Shown here piece by piece: positions 47,337 through 54,294 of a stretch of 54,294 nucleotides of DNA. The DNA is taken from positions 1-54,294 of the forward strand of contig NZ_BNAL01000022.1 in the NCBI RefSeq assembly GCF_014653275.1. The letters are read 5' to 3'. Made by a program: the position numbers and the translations under genes. The notes beneath the pieces were generated by a model. It had not been told where the DNA came from. It saw nothing but the letters and a program-made list of their open reading frames with translations, and did not search any database. The first letter of the stretch is position 1; every line of letters starts with the position of its first letter. This DNA comes from Deinococcus piscis (GTDB lineage Bacteria; Deinococcota; Deinococci; Deinococcales; Deinococcaceae).

Positions 47337-48212
47337 TTAGCGGCCCGTATCCACCCCGCTGAGCAGCTCCGGCAGGGGAAAAGCGCTGATGGGGGTGCGG
47401 GTGCCGCCCAGCGAGTACCACTCCTGGTCGACCATCTGCGCCTCGAACTGCTCGCGGCGTTCGGGCGACAGCCGGCCCAGGGCGCTGCCCGGTCCCATTT
47501 GGGTGCCGTGGGCGGCCAGGGCGGCCTTCTTTTGCGCGGCATAGGCCGATACATCCAGGCGCACGGCAGCGGTGCCCTCGCTGATGCCGTAGCGCTCGGG
47601 TTCGAGCTCACGCTCAGAGTCCATCATGTTCAGGTGGCGGGCTACGTCGGTCGAAAAGACCGTGTAGTACAGCCGCTGCGGGCCGCCGTAGGGCAGGTGC
47701 CCCGTCGAGAAAAAAGCGCCTACGCTGGCCCGGTGGATTTGGAGATGGTCCACATGGCCGTAGCCGCCGTGTGGATCGAAGGTGATCAGGACATGTGGCC
47801 TTCGCTGCTCAATCAGGGCGCGCAGTTTGTCTTCGATGTCTAGCACGTCCACATTCATCAGGGCTTGCGGATCGTCATGCCGGGTGCGCTCAAAGCGGCC
47901 TGAGTCGTGGTAGTTCAAAAAGACGGGCGCTGGAATCCCGATGGCCTGGCAAGCGGCGCGCAGCTCGGCTTCACGCTGCTGGCCGAGGTCGTCTACGGTC
48001 ATGCTGGGGTCGGTGATTTTGCCCGCTTCGCCGCGTGTGGCGCACACCAGCGTCACCTCAGCTCCGGCCTGCGCGTACGCGGCCAGGGTGCCAGCTACAG
48101 CAAAGGCTTCGTCGTCGGGGTGGGCAAAAATAGCCATGATGCGTGCGCCGTGGGCGTTGAGATTCTGGACATCTGCCAGGGACGTGGCGGGGCTAGAGAA
48201 AGCAGTCGTCAT
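47337..48212 (-). CDS. PIG-L (LmbE-type) deacetylase, possibly BshB
   Basis: 291 aa. A zinc-dependent N-acetylglucosaminyl deacetylase fold: the AHPDDE motif at 30-35 holds the metal ligands and catalytic Asp, and GGYGHVDHLQIH near 143 supplies the third ligand. The substrate may be GlcNAc-malate on the way to bacillithiol, which Deinococcus makes, but other substrates are possible. The frame opens to 48305; the ATG at 48212 lies 7 nt after TACACT. Confidence 0.9.
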   Translation of the reverse strand: MTTAFSSPATSLADVQNLNAHGARIMAIFAHPDDEAFAVAGTLAAYAQAGAEVTLVCATRGEAGKITDPSMTVDDLGQQREAELRAACQAIGIPAPVFLNYHDSGRFERTRHDDPQALMNVDVLDIEDKLRALIEQRRPHVLITFDPHGGYGHVDHLQIHRASVGAFFSTGHLPYGGPQRLYYTVFSTDVARHLNMMDSERELEPERYGISEGTAAVRLDVSAYAAQKKAALAAHGTQMGPGSALGRLSPERREQFEAQMVDQEWYSLGGTRTPISAFPLPELLSGVDTGR

Positions 48213-48219
48213 GCCGGGC

Positions 48220-48225
48220 AGTGTA
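48220..48225 (-). promoter_or_regulatory. -10 box of the PIG-L gene
   Basis: TACACT on the minus strand, 7 nt before the ATG at 48212 and back to back with the parA-like promoter. Confidence 0.55.
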
Positions 48226-48270
48226 CTCCTCAGCGCAGCTGCGCCGCGGCAAAAGCTGACCCGCTTCGGG

Positions 48271-48276
48271 TAGATT
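48271..48276 (+). promoter_or_regulatory. -10 box of the parA-like operon
   Basis: TAGATT 6 nt before the ATG at 48283. Confidence 0.5.
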
Positions 48277-48282
48277 GCCCCT

Positions 48283-48894
48283 ATGCCCAAAGTCATTGCG
48301 GTCACGTCTGAAAAAGGAGGCGTGGGGAAAAGTACCCTGGCCGTTCACCTGGCCGGAGCGCTCAGCGAACGCGGCCTGGAAACGGCCCTGATTGATGAAG
48401 ATGGGCGGGTCGGCAGTTCGCTGCGCTGGCAGCAGCGTGGGCCGGGGCTGCCTTTTCCAGTGCTGGACCCAGATGATGTAAAGCCCAAGCGCCTGGCGCG
48501 GCTGGACGCCGTCATCATTGACACGGAGGGTCGGCCCCGCCGCCGCGATCTGCGCGAGCTGGCGGGCCGCGCCGACCTGATTCTGGTGCCCAGTGGAGTC
48601 TCGCCGCTGGAACTGGACGCCACGCAGGAGCTGATGGGCTTTTTGGGAGCCGAGCCGGGTGCGGCCCGCCGCAGCATGGTCGTGCTGACCCGGGTGCCCC
48701 CAGTGGGCCACGCCGCCGATACGGCCCGCGAAGACCTGCGCGAACTGGGCATCCGCGTGGCAAATACCGCCGTGCGCCAGTACGCCGCCTACCAGAAGGC
48801 CGCCGAGCAGGGCGTGCTATGCCGCGACGTGCGCGATGAACGCTCGGCTGCGGCCTGGGCTGACCTGCTGGCGCTGTCGCGTGAGGTGATCTGA
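48283..48894 (+). CDS. Orphan ParA/MinD-type ATPase
   Basis: 203 aa. The deviant Walker A motif KGGVGKST is at 11-18, with both Lys; the second Asp motif reads IDEDGR; the Walker B region reads DAVIIDTEGRPRRRDL. It is short, without an N-terminal DNA-binding extension, like ParA proteins that place cargo other than chromosomes. It is not next to a parB or parS-like cluster and is translationally coupled (TGATG) to the Lys-rich partner. Confidence 0.9.
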   Translation: MPKVIAVTSEKGGVGKSTLAVHLAGALSERGLETALIDEDGRVGSSLRWQQRGPGLPFPVLDPDDVKPKRLARLDAVIIDTEGRPRRRDLRELAGRADLILVPSGVSPLELDATQELMGFLGAEPGAARRSMVVLTRVPPVGHAADTAREDLRELGIRVANTAVRQYAAYQKAAEQGVLCRDVRDERSAAAWADLLALSREVI

Positions 48895-49214
48895 TGTCCC
48901 GCTTTGATTACCTGGACACTGGCGACAAGAAGGCCGCCAAGAAAGCCGTCAAAAAGGCGAAGAAGCTAGAAAAGGCACTCAGCGACGATAAAAAAGCTGA
49001 CCACCGACGCCGCGTCCGGGCTGAGGAGCAACAGCTGGACCAGGGCAAGGTGGAGGTGGTTTACGTGCGCCGCGAAACCATTAGGGCAGCCTGGCGTGAG
49101 CTGAAAGCTGAAGGCGGCGAAAGCCTCAGCGAGCTGGTGGATGATCTGCTGCTGGCCTGGTTGCAGGAGCGTCAGGCCGAGCATGCGGCGCAGTTGCCGG
49201 AGAATGAGGACTAG
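48894..49214 (+). CDS. Lys-rich partner of the ParA-like ATPase, 106 aa
   Basis: Family not recognised. Residues 10-55 are strongly basic (KKAAKKAVKKAKKLEKAL, then DDKKADHRRRVRAEEQQ) and helical. The C-terminal half has a strand (VEVVYVRRET) followed by helices (SLSELVDDLLLAWLQERQAEHA), which resembles a ribbon-helix-helix domain. A basic N-terminus that touches the ATPase is usual in ParA partners, so it may be the stimulator or cargo adaptor. It shares one base with the parA-like gene and ends directly before gluQ. Confidence 0.75.
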   Translation: MSRFDYLDTGDKKAAKKAVKKAKKLEKALSDDKKADHRRRVRAEEQQLDQGKVEVVYVRRETIRAAWRELKAEGGESLSELVDDLLLAWLQERQAEHAAQLPENED

Positions 49215-50189
49215 ATGCGGTCCGCTCCCACTCCGGTGGGCCGCTACGCTCCCAGCCCCACTGGGGCGCTCCATCTGGGCAATATTCGCACGGCGCTGCT
49301 GGCCTGGCTGCACAGCCGCGCTCTGGGCGCAAGGCATCTGCTGCGCTTTGAGGACCTGGACACGGGCCGGGTGCGGGCCTGGGCCTATGACATGACCCGC
49401 CGCGATCTGGAGTGGCTGGGCCTGGACTGGGACGCGGAGTACCGCCAGTCCGAGCGGCTGGAGCTGTACGCGGCAGCACTGGCACAGCTGGAAACTTATC
49501 CCTGCACCTGCACCCGGCGTGACATTCAGGCGGCGGTGGAGGCGTCGGCGGGAGCGCCGCATGGGGCCGAGCTGGTGTATCCCGGCACCTGTCGTCCAGA
49601 ATTTGGTCGTCCAGAATTCAGTCGTCCGGCATCTGGTCGCCCAGAAGCTGAGCACCCAGGAGCCGAGTGTCCGCTGCCTTCTGGCTCACCGCGCCCCGCA
49701 GCTCAGCGTTGGCGGGTGCCGCCGCAGGAAGTGTGCGTCTCTGACCGCCTGAGTGGCGAGCTCCTCTGCCAGTTCCTGCCCGCTGAGGTGGGCGACCCGG
49801 TGCTGCTCCGGGGTGATGGTGCTTACGCCTACCATCTGGCTGTGGTGGTGGATGACGCCGCGCTGGGTGTGACTGACGTGGTGCGCGGCGCGGACCTGTG
49901 GCCAGCCACTCCCCGGCAGGTGGCCTTGCAGCAGGCGCTGGGCTATCCGCAGCCCGCCTACTGGCATGTGCCGCTGATGACCGACTACCGGGGGGAACGT
50001 CTCGCCAAGCGGGGGGGCGCACCTTCACTGCGAGACCTGCGCGAAGGGGGGACCGTGCCGCCAGAGCGCGTGCTGGCAGACTTGGCCCGCTCGCTGGGCT
50101 GGGAGGTACCGCCGCAGGTCCGCGCCGCCGAATTGCTGCCGCTCTGGCGGACGTATGCCGGACTGGAGCCTCGGGCGGGGCAGGCATAG
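49215..50189 (+). CDS. gluQ: Glutamyl-Q tRNA(Asp) synthetase
   Basis: 324 aa. Joins glutamate to queuosine in the anticodon loop of tRNA-Asp. APSPTGALHLGN is the class I HIGH-type motif and LAKRGGA stands at the KMSKS position; the anticodon-binding domain of full GluRS is absent. Zinc ligands are the two Cys in YPCTC and the Cys126 in YPGTC. Directly after Cys126 an insertion of four RPEFG-like units occurs. The ATG follows the TAG of the Lys-rich gene at once. Confidence 0.93.
   Translation: MRSAPTPVGRYAPSPTGALHLGNIRTALLAWLHSRALGARHLLRFEDLDTGRVRAWAYDMTRRDLEWLGLDWDAEYRQSERLELYAAALAQLETYPCTCTRRDIQAAVEASAGAPHGAELVYPGTCRPEFGRPEFSRPASGRPEAEHPGAECPLPSGSPRPAAQRWRVPPQEVCVSDRLSGELLCQFLPAEVGDPVLLRGDGAYAYHLAVVVDDAALGVTDVVRGADLWPATPRQVALQQALGYPQPAYWHVPLMTDYRGERLAKRGGAPSLRDLREGGTVPPERVLADLARSLGWEVPPQVRAAELLPLWRTYAGLEPRAGQA
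49590..49649 (+). repeat. Four tandem 15-bp units inside gluQ
   Basis: Units such as GGTCGTCCAGAATTC encode CRPEF, GRPEF, SRPAS and GRPEA. They lie next to a zinc ligand and are still in frame. Confidence 0.8.
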
Positions 50190-50254
50190 CGCTGGCTCTC
50201 CTTTTCGGTGCCCAGAGCTTCTTGGAGGCGGGCGGCTGCACTCGGAAGCGGCGC

Positions 50255-50260
50255 TATGCT
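50255..50260 (+). promoter_or_regulatory. -10 box of the holin-like-panC unit
   Basis: TATGCT 6 nt before the ATG at 50267, in the 77-bp gap after gluQ. Confidence 0.5.
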
Positions 50261-50266
50261 GCGCCC

Positions 50267-50635
50267 ATGACTTTTCTGCTGAATCTGATTGTCAGTGCGC
50301 TGGCCCTGTATGCCGTCAGCCAGCTGTACAGCGGCGTTCACTTCGCGCCTGGCGCTGGTGCATTCGACATTGCCCTGGCCGCTCTGGTCCTGGGCCTGGT
50401 CAACGCCCTGATTCGTCCAGTGCTGGGGTTGCTCTCACTGCCGATCACCCTGCTGACGCTGGGCCTGTTTGCTCTGGTGCTCAACGGGCTGATGCTGTGG
50501 CTGACCGCGCAGTTCACCGCGCTGGATGTAGACGGTCTGGGGGCTGCCGTGGTGGGAGCCCTGCTGCTGAGTCTGGTGACCTGGGTGCTGAACGCCGTGA
50601 CCGGTGCCCTGGGCACAGGCGGGGAACGCCGCTGA
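50267..50635 (+). CDS. Phage-holin-4-like small membrane protein
   Basis: 122 aa with four hydrophobic segments (about 3-20, 30-50, 54-76 and 90-110). The motif LVNALIRPVLGLLSLPITLLTLGLF is the signature of the Phage_holin_4_2 (DUF360) family, found in most bacteria outside prophages and of unknown function. Its stop shares one base with the ATG of panC (TGATG). Confidence 0.88.
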   Translation: MTFLLNLIVSALALYAVSQLYSGVHFAPGAGAFDIALAALVLGLVNALIRPVLGLLSLPITLLTLGLFALVLNGLMLWLTAQFTALDVDGLGAAVVGALLLSLVTWVLNAVTGALGTGGERR

Positions 50636-51504
50636 TGGCGGACCTCCAAACAGTCGTGACTCCCGCCGAACTGCGGAGCGTACTGGCAGCGGCCCATGCT
50701 GAGGGTCAGAGTGTAGGCCTGGTGCCCACCATGGGCTTCTTGCACGAGGGACACGCCACCCTGATTCGTCGCTCGGCCGCCGAGAATGCCCTGACGGTGG
50801 TGAGCGTGTTTGTCAATCCCACTCAGTTTGCTCCGACGGACGACTTGGCTGCTTATCCCCGTGACTTGGCCCGCGATCAGGCTGTGGCGCAGGAAGCAGG
50901 GGCTGCGCTGCTGTTTCATCCTCAGCCACAGGAGATGTATCCGGTGGGGCACGCCACCTCGGTCAGCGTGGCTGGCCTGAGTACGCGGGTCGAAGGAGCT
51001 TCGCGGCCCGGACATTTTGATGGTGTCGCCACCATCGTGCTCAAGCTGATCGGACTGGTGCAGCCGACCCGCATCTACTTTGGAGAAAAGGACTGGCAGC
51101 AACTGGCGGTGGTGCGCCGCATGGCCGCCGACCTGTTTCTGAGCACTGAAGTGGTTGGCGTGCCCACCGTGCGCGCCGATAGCGGGCTGGCCCTGAGCAG
51201 CCGCAACAGCTATCTCAGCGCCGAACAGCAGGTGCAGGCCGCCGTGATTTCGCGGGCGCTGCGGACCATTCAGGCGGCCTACGCGGGCGGCGAGCGGGAC
51301 GCGCAGGTGTTGCTGCAAGCAGGCCGCGCCGTCCTCATGGAGGAGCCAGTGGAGCTGGACTATCTGCACCTGCTGGACGCCGAGCTGGAACCTCTCCAGG
51401 GCTACCTGACGTCAGACCAGGCCGCAGCCTCTCGCTTGGTCTTTGCGGGGCGGCTGCATGGTGTGCGCTTGATCGATAACTTGCCTTTGATTGCCCAGGA
51501 ATAG
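50635..51504 (+). CDS. panC: Pantothenate synthetase
   Basis: 289 aa. Joins pantoate and beta-alanine with ATP in the coenzyme A pathway. VPTMGFLHEGH near residue 31 is the HIGH-type motif; VSVFVNPTQFAPTDD, GASRPGHFDGVATIV, YFGEKDWQQ and the KMSKS-like LALSSRNSYLS are all present. The length is normal. Co-translated with the holin-like protein, with no other pan genes nearby. Confidence 0.96.
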   Translation: MADLQTVVTPAELRSVLAAAHAEGQSVGLVPTMGFLHEGHATLIRRSAAENALTVVSVFVNPTQFAPTDDLAAYPRDLARDQAVAQEAGAALLFHPQPQEMYPVGHATSVSVAGLSTRVEGASRPGHFDGVATIVLKLIGLVQPTRIYFGEKDWQQLAVVRRMAADLFLSTEVVGVPTVRADSGLALSSRNSYLSAEQQVQAAVISRALRTIQAAYAGGERDAQVLLQAGRAVLMEEPVELDYLHLLDAELEPLQGYLTSDQAAASRLVFAGRLHGVRLIDNLPLIAQE

Positions 51505-51520
51505 CCCCCGGTGGAAGGAC

Positions 51521-51574
51521 CAATCTCCTGGCCGCGCCGCACGCTGTGAGGAGATTGATTCGGTTGGTTTTTTT
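51521..51574 (+). terminator. Terminator of panC
   Basis: A 9-bp perfect stem (CAATCTCCT with AGGAGATTG) and a 19-nt loop, then seven T at 51568-51574. An ACCAA/TTGGT pair may extend it. Confidence 0.8.
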
Positions 51575-51673
51575 GTGTCCTGGACATGCTGGAAGTGAAG
51601 TTGTCAGGACTGTGCAGGCATACTGAAAAGTAAACGCCTGCACATAGAAAGCCGGGCGGTCCCAAGGAGTCCT

Positions 51674-52822
51674 ATGATTCGAATAGACGAGCTGCTGATA
51701 GAGATGATCAATGCCGGTGCCAGTGATGTCCACCTGCAAGCCGGAAGCCCTCCGATGGGCCGCGTTCACGGGGAGCTGGTTCAGTTCGGCTCCAAGGTGC
51801 TGCGGCCTGATGACACGGCGGCCTATGCCCAGGCCCTGCTTAGCGCCGAGCAGTGGGAAGATTTCGAGTTCCGCAGTGAGCTGGACGCGGCCTACAGCCT
51901 GCCCGGTCACGGGCGTTTCCGGGTTAATGCCTTCCGGCAGCGCGGGTCGGTGGGCATCGTGATGCGGGTAGTGCGTGACCAGATTCCCGACTTCGAGTCG
52001 CTGGGCCTGCCCGAAGGCGTGATGCGGACCATGGCCGAGTCCCCGCGTGGCCTGATCCTGGTGACGGGTCCCACCGGCTCGGGCAAGAGCACCACCCTGG
52101 CCAGCGTGGTAGACCACATCAACCGCACTTACGCCAAGCACATCATTACCATCGAAGATCCCATCGAGATCATGCACCGCAACCGCAAATCTATCGTGGT
52201 GCAGCGCGAGGTGGGCGTAGATACCCGTGATTTCCGCACCGCCCTGAAGTACGCCATGCGCCAGGACCCGGACGTGATCATGATTGGGGAGATGCGTGAC
52301 AAGGAGACGGTCGACGCAGCCCTGACGGCGGCACAGACTGGACACCTGGTGCTCAGCACCCTGCACACCCAAGACGCCCTGCGGACCATCAACCGCATCA
52401 TTGACTTTTTTCAGCCGCACGAGCGCAACGAGGTCCGGACGCTGTTCGCTGAGTCTCTGGTCGGTATCGTGTCGCAGCGCCTGCTGCGCCGGGCAGACTG
52501 CGAGGGCCGGGCCCTGGGCACCGAAATTCTGCTGGGCACGCCGCTGGTGGTGGAGTCCATCAAGGATGAGGACAAGACCCCGCTGATCAAAGACGCCATG
52601 CTGGAAGACAATCTGCGCGGCATGATCACGTTCGACAAGCACCTTGCCGAGTTGTACATGCAGGGCGTCATCAGCATGGAAGAGGGCCTGGAAGCGGCCA
52701 CTAGCCCGCACGAGTTCCGCCTGATGGTCACCAAAGCCGACTTCGGTGAAGAGACGGGCGAGCCAGAGCTGACCCAAAGTGGCTTTGGCCGCAAGCCTGG
52801 CTCGTCCTTTGGGCGGCGCTGA
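51674..52822 (+). CDS. PilT/PilU-family pilus retraction ATPase
   Basis: 382 aa. A hexameric secretion-type ATPase: N-terminal PAS-like domain with GASDVHLQAGSPP, Walker A GPTGSGKST near 135, Asp box ITIEDPIE, Walker B MIGEMRD and His box STLHTQDALRTINRII. The C-terminal part has SQRLLRRADCEGR and EILLGTP, but where PilT has AIRNLIRE it reads PLIKDAML, closer to PilU. A strong AAGGAG precedes the ATG. It drives type IV pilus retraction at the inner membrane; other pil genes are not nearby. Confidence 0.94.
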   Translation: MIRIDELLIEMINAGASDVHLQAGSPPMGRVHGELVQFGSKVLRPDDTAAYAQALLSAEQWEDFEFRSELDAAYSLPGHGRFRVNAFRQRGSVGIVMRVVRDQIPDFESLGLPEGVMRTMAESPRGLILVTGPTGSGKSTTLASVVDHINRTYAKHIITIEDPIEIMHRNRKSIVVQREVGVDTRDFRTALKYAMRQDPDVIMIGEMRDKETVDAALTAAQTGHLVLSTLHTQDALRTINRIIDFFQPHERNEVRTLFAESLVGIVSQRLLRRADCEGRALGTEILLGTPLVVESIKDEDKTPLIKDAMLEDNLRGMITFDKHLAELYMQGVISMEEGLEAATSPHEFRLMVTKADFGEETGEPELTQSGFGRKPGSSFGRR

Positions 52823-52944
52823 GCTCACGGCTGCCCCTTGGGTCATGCTTTGGGCCCCAGCCTGCGCCCTGGACCTGGCGAGTGCAGGGCCCGGGCGCGG
52901 CATTGCTCCGCCCGAGTGTGTCTCAGGGGGTGGCTGCGGCCCGC

Positions 52945-52950
52945 TATAGT
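52945..52950 (+). promoter_or_regulatory. -10 box of greA
   Basis: TATAGT 8 nt before the ATG at 52959. Confidence 0.55.
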
Positions 52951-52958
52951 GGAGTGCT

Positions 52959-53426
52959 ATGACAGGACCCAAGATTTCGATTACCCAGCGCGGCTATGAC
53001 CGCCTGAAAGAAACGCTGCATCATCTCAAGACCACGCGCCGTGAGCAGATCAGCGAAAACATGGGCCGCGCCATTGAGGACGGCGACCTGCGCGAAAGCG
53101 CGGCCTACGACGAGGCCCGCATGGAGCAGAGCGAGAACGAAGCCCGTATCCGTGAACTGGAAGACCAGCTGGAACGCGCCGTAATCGTCGAAGAGGACGC
53201 GGCAGGCGGCGCTGGGCTGGGGGCCAAAGTCAAGGTCCGCAGCGGCAAGACCGAGCGCACCTTTGAGCTGGTAGGCACCTTCGAGGCCGATGTGCGGGCC
53301 GGCAAGGTGAGCGACGCCAGCCCCATCGGTCAGGCCCTGCTTGGAGCGCGTGAAGGAGCCAAAGTCAAAGTGCCTGGTCCCAAGGGCGACATGGAATTCG
53401 AGGTGCTGGAAGTCATCTACGAATAA
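52959..53426 (+). CDS. greA: Transcription elongation factor GreA
   Basis: 155 aa. An N-terminal coiled coil (about 10-78) reaches into the polymerase secondary channel; its tip loop DGDLRESAAYDEAR keeps the acidic pair, Asp43 and Glu46, needed to stimulate RNA cleavage. The C-terminal FKBP-like domain holds SDASPIGQALLGAREGAKVKV. The intact tip argues for GreA rather than the related inhibitor Gfh1. A single-gene unit between its -10 box and a strong hairpin. Confidence 0.93.
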   Translation: MTGPKISITQRGYDRLKETLHHLKTTRREQISENMGRAIEDGDLRESAAYDEARMEQSENEARIRELEDQLERAVIVEEDAAGGAGLGAKVKVRSGKTERTFELVGTFEADVRAGKVSDASPIGQALLGAREGAKVKVPGPKGDMEFEVLEVIYE

Positions 53427-53450
53427 CGAGTCAGGCAACGAGTGAGATGA

Positions 53451-53490
53451 AAGAGTCGCCGCCCTGGCGTTATTGCGGGCGGCGGCTCTT
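53451..53490 (+). terminator. Terminator of greA
   Basis: A 14-bp stem with one G-T pair (53451-53464 with 53477-53490) and a 12-nt loop. The T-run is poor but the hairpin is very stable. Confidence 0.75.
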
Positions 53491-53712
53491 CGCTGTGATT
53501 AAGGCACCACTTCGAGACGCGGAATTCTGTGTCTCTTCCACAGGAGGAAAGAGCGGAATTTCACGGCTCATCACTTCTCCTGGCATCCTTAACAGTTCGG
53601 CCACCATAGAAACAAAGCTCAGACCTGCTGAAAGGTGTGAAGAAAGACTCAAAGGTGTAAAAAACTCCTGAACGCTTATATTCAAACCACGCCCACATAT
53701 TTTCCTCATAGG
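53491..53712. other. Intergenic region before the lipoprotein gene
   Basis: It looks less GC-rich than the DNA around it, with A-rich stretches near 53640-53670. No clear promoter pair, repeat or RNA was recognised. An 86-codon minus-strand frame crosses it but lacks support. Confidence 0.4.
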
Positions 53713-53730
53713 GTGACCGGGAGGATGCAA

Positions 53731-54240
53731 ATGTATAAATCCAAGAGAATCCAGACTGGATTGACTGGCTTATTGCTCGCTGGCTTGCTGGTCGGTTGTA
53801 CGGCCAGTGTGACTCCGCCTCCTGCTGGTCAGGCTCAGGCCGTTCAGGGTTTTGAGGTTGCTGGACAGTCCGATATTGACCGCCGCAAAGTCACGCTGCC
53901 ACCACTGACGACTATGGCTGTACCGACCACCCTGCAAGCTCAATCTGCCGGGCCCTCGCCATTGCCCACCTGGACGGGTCCACGCTCATATCGGCTGGCA
54001 TACACGTCTTTATATGCTAATGCTAAACCTCAGTTGGCCCTCAATTCCCGTGGGGACGTCTATCTCAACACGGCTTTAGCTGGGTACAGTGAGGCGGGCC
54101 TGCCCGTGCTCCAGAAATTGACCTCCAATGGTCAGCTTCTAGGGAGTCAGACCGCCAAAGCCGACCCGAACACCTACCTACTGAATTCTTTTGTCGTGGT
54201 GACTGAAGACGATTCACAGCGCGAGGCCCTCAGTAGGTGA
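53731..54240 (+). CDS. Predicted lipoprotein, 169 aa
   Basis: Family not recognised. A basic N-terminus and hydrophobic core lead to the lipobox LLVGC with Cys23, so the mature protein should be lipid-anchored. The rest is Pro/Ser/Thr-rich, then beta-type (YRLAYTSLYANAKPQLALNSRGDVYLNTALAGY). GGGAGG stands 7 nt before the ATG at 53731; in-frame starts at 53713 and 53725 have no such site. The stop at 54238 comes soon after a segment that could run on in the next frame, so a frameshift near the window end cannot be excluded. Confidence 0.7.
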   Translation: MYKSKRIQTGLTGLLLAGLLVGCTASVTPPPAGQAQAVQGFEVAGQSDIDRRKVTLPPLTTMAVPTTLQAQSAGPSPLPTWTGPRSYRLAYTSLYANAKPQLALNSRGDVYLNTALAGYSEAGLPVLQKLTSNGQLLGSQTAKADPNTYLLNSFVVVTEDDSQREALSR

Positions 54241-54294
54241 CAACTTCAGTTTGACCTCGTTCCAGACGGCAAAAACCAACAGACGGCCCCATCA

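Noticed and set aside
49590..49649. CRISPR-like array
   Set aside because: Units are 15 bp, directly tandem without spacers, and in frame inside gluQ.
52866..52890. GCCCTG/CAGGGC hairpin after pilT as a terminator
   Set aside because: A six-bp stem with no T-run; it may be chance in GC-rich DNA.
53470..53730. Minus-strand frame of 86 codons before the lipoprotein gene
   Set aside because: No ribosome binding site or -10 box at its starts, and it runs through the greA terminator.

Overview
The window looks like a chromosomal segment of a Deinococcus species. It is GC-rich. It carries a CRP-family regulator resembling DdrI, a poxvirus-type topoisomerase IB whose Tyr289/Arg239/Asn280 positions fit the Deinococcus enzyme, an LEA-like repeat protein, and a 17-bp palindrome at the gyrA promoter that fits the Deinococcus radiation/desiccation response motif (RDRM). 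Many genes start without a Shine-Dalgarno sequence, a few nucleotides after a TANNNT -10 box, which is the leaderless mRNA architecture known from this genus. No rRNA, tRNA, insertion sequence, prophage or CRISPR array was seen.

Layout: 0-7.4 kb holds an unknown 533-aa protein, a membrane-anchored Ser/Thr kinase with an NHL-like propeller, a YczE-type membrane protein with an atypical SDR, and three small envelope proteins. 7.5-15.8 kb is rpoB-rpoC with its own promoter and a 270-nt leader. 16.1-18.0 kb is hemL plus a CoA-binding protein. 18.1-21.7 kb holds an LEA-like protein, a small acidic protein, a DUF1517 protein with glycine-rich repeats, and a PAP2 phosphatase. 21.7-27.3 kb is signalling: a GAF-rich histidine kinase, its NarL-type regulator and a GGDEF-EAL protein. 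27.4-30.9 kb has aat, topoisomerase IB, a broken alpha/beta hydrolase and a LysM-M23 peptidase. 31.0-38.7 kb has an NhaC-type antiporter, membrane proteins, recG, an SDR, a YdcF-like protein and a DinB-like protein. 38.7-43.0 kb has glmM, mpg, a ferredoxin, a YgjV-like protein, ohr and the CRP-family regulator. 43.4-45.8 kb is gyrA. 46.2-47.3 kb is a run of three overlapping Roadblock/LC7-like genes. 47.3-54.3 kb has a PIG-L deacetylase, an orphan ParA with a Lys-rich partner, gluQ, a holin-like membrane protein, panC, a PilT/PilU ATPase, greA and a lipoprotein.

Genes that probably work together: hemL with the CoA-binding gene; kinase and response regulator; topoisomerase IB with aat (translationally coupled); parA, partner and gluQ; the holin-like gene with panC; and the three Roadblock genes. 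The most interesting points are the RDRM over the gyrA -35 region, the Roadblock trio without a visible MglA GTPase, the leaderless promoters that fix many start codons, an in-frame amber codon in a hydrolase, a degraded second zinc site in RpoC, and several 15- or 22-bp tandem repeats in or beside genes. All assignments come from reading the sequence; no search was run.
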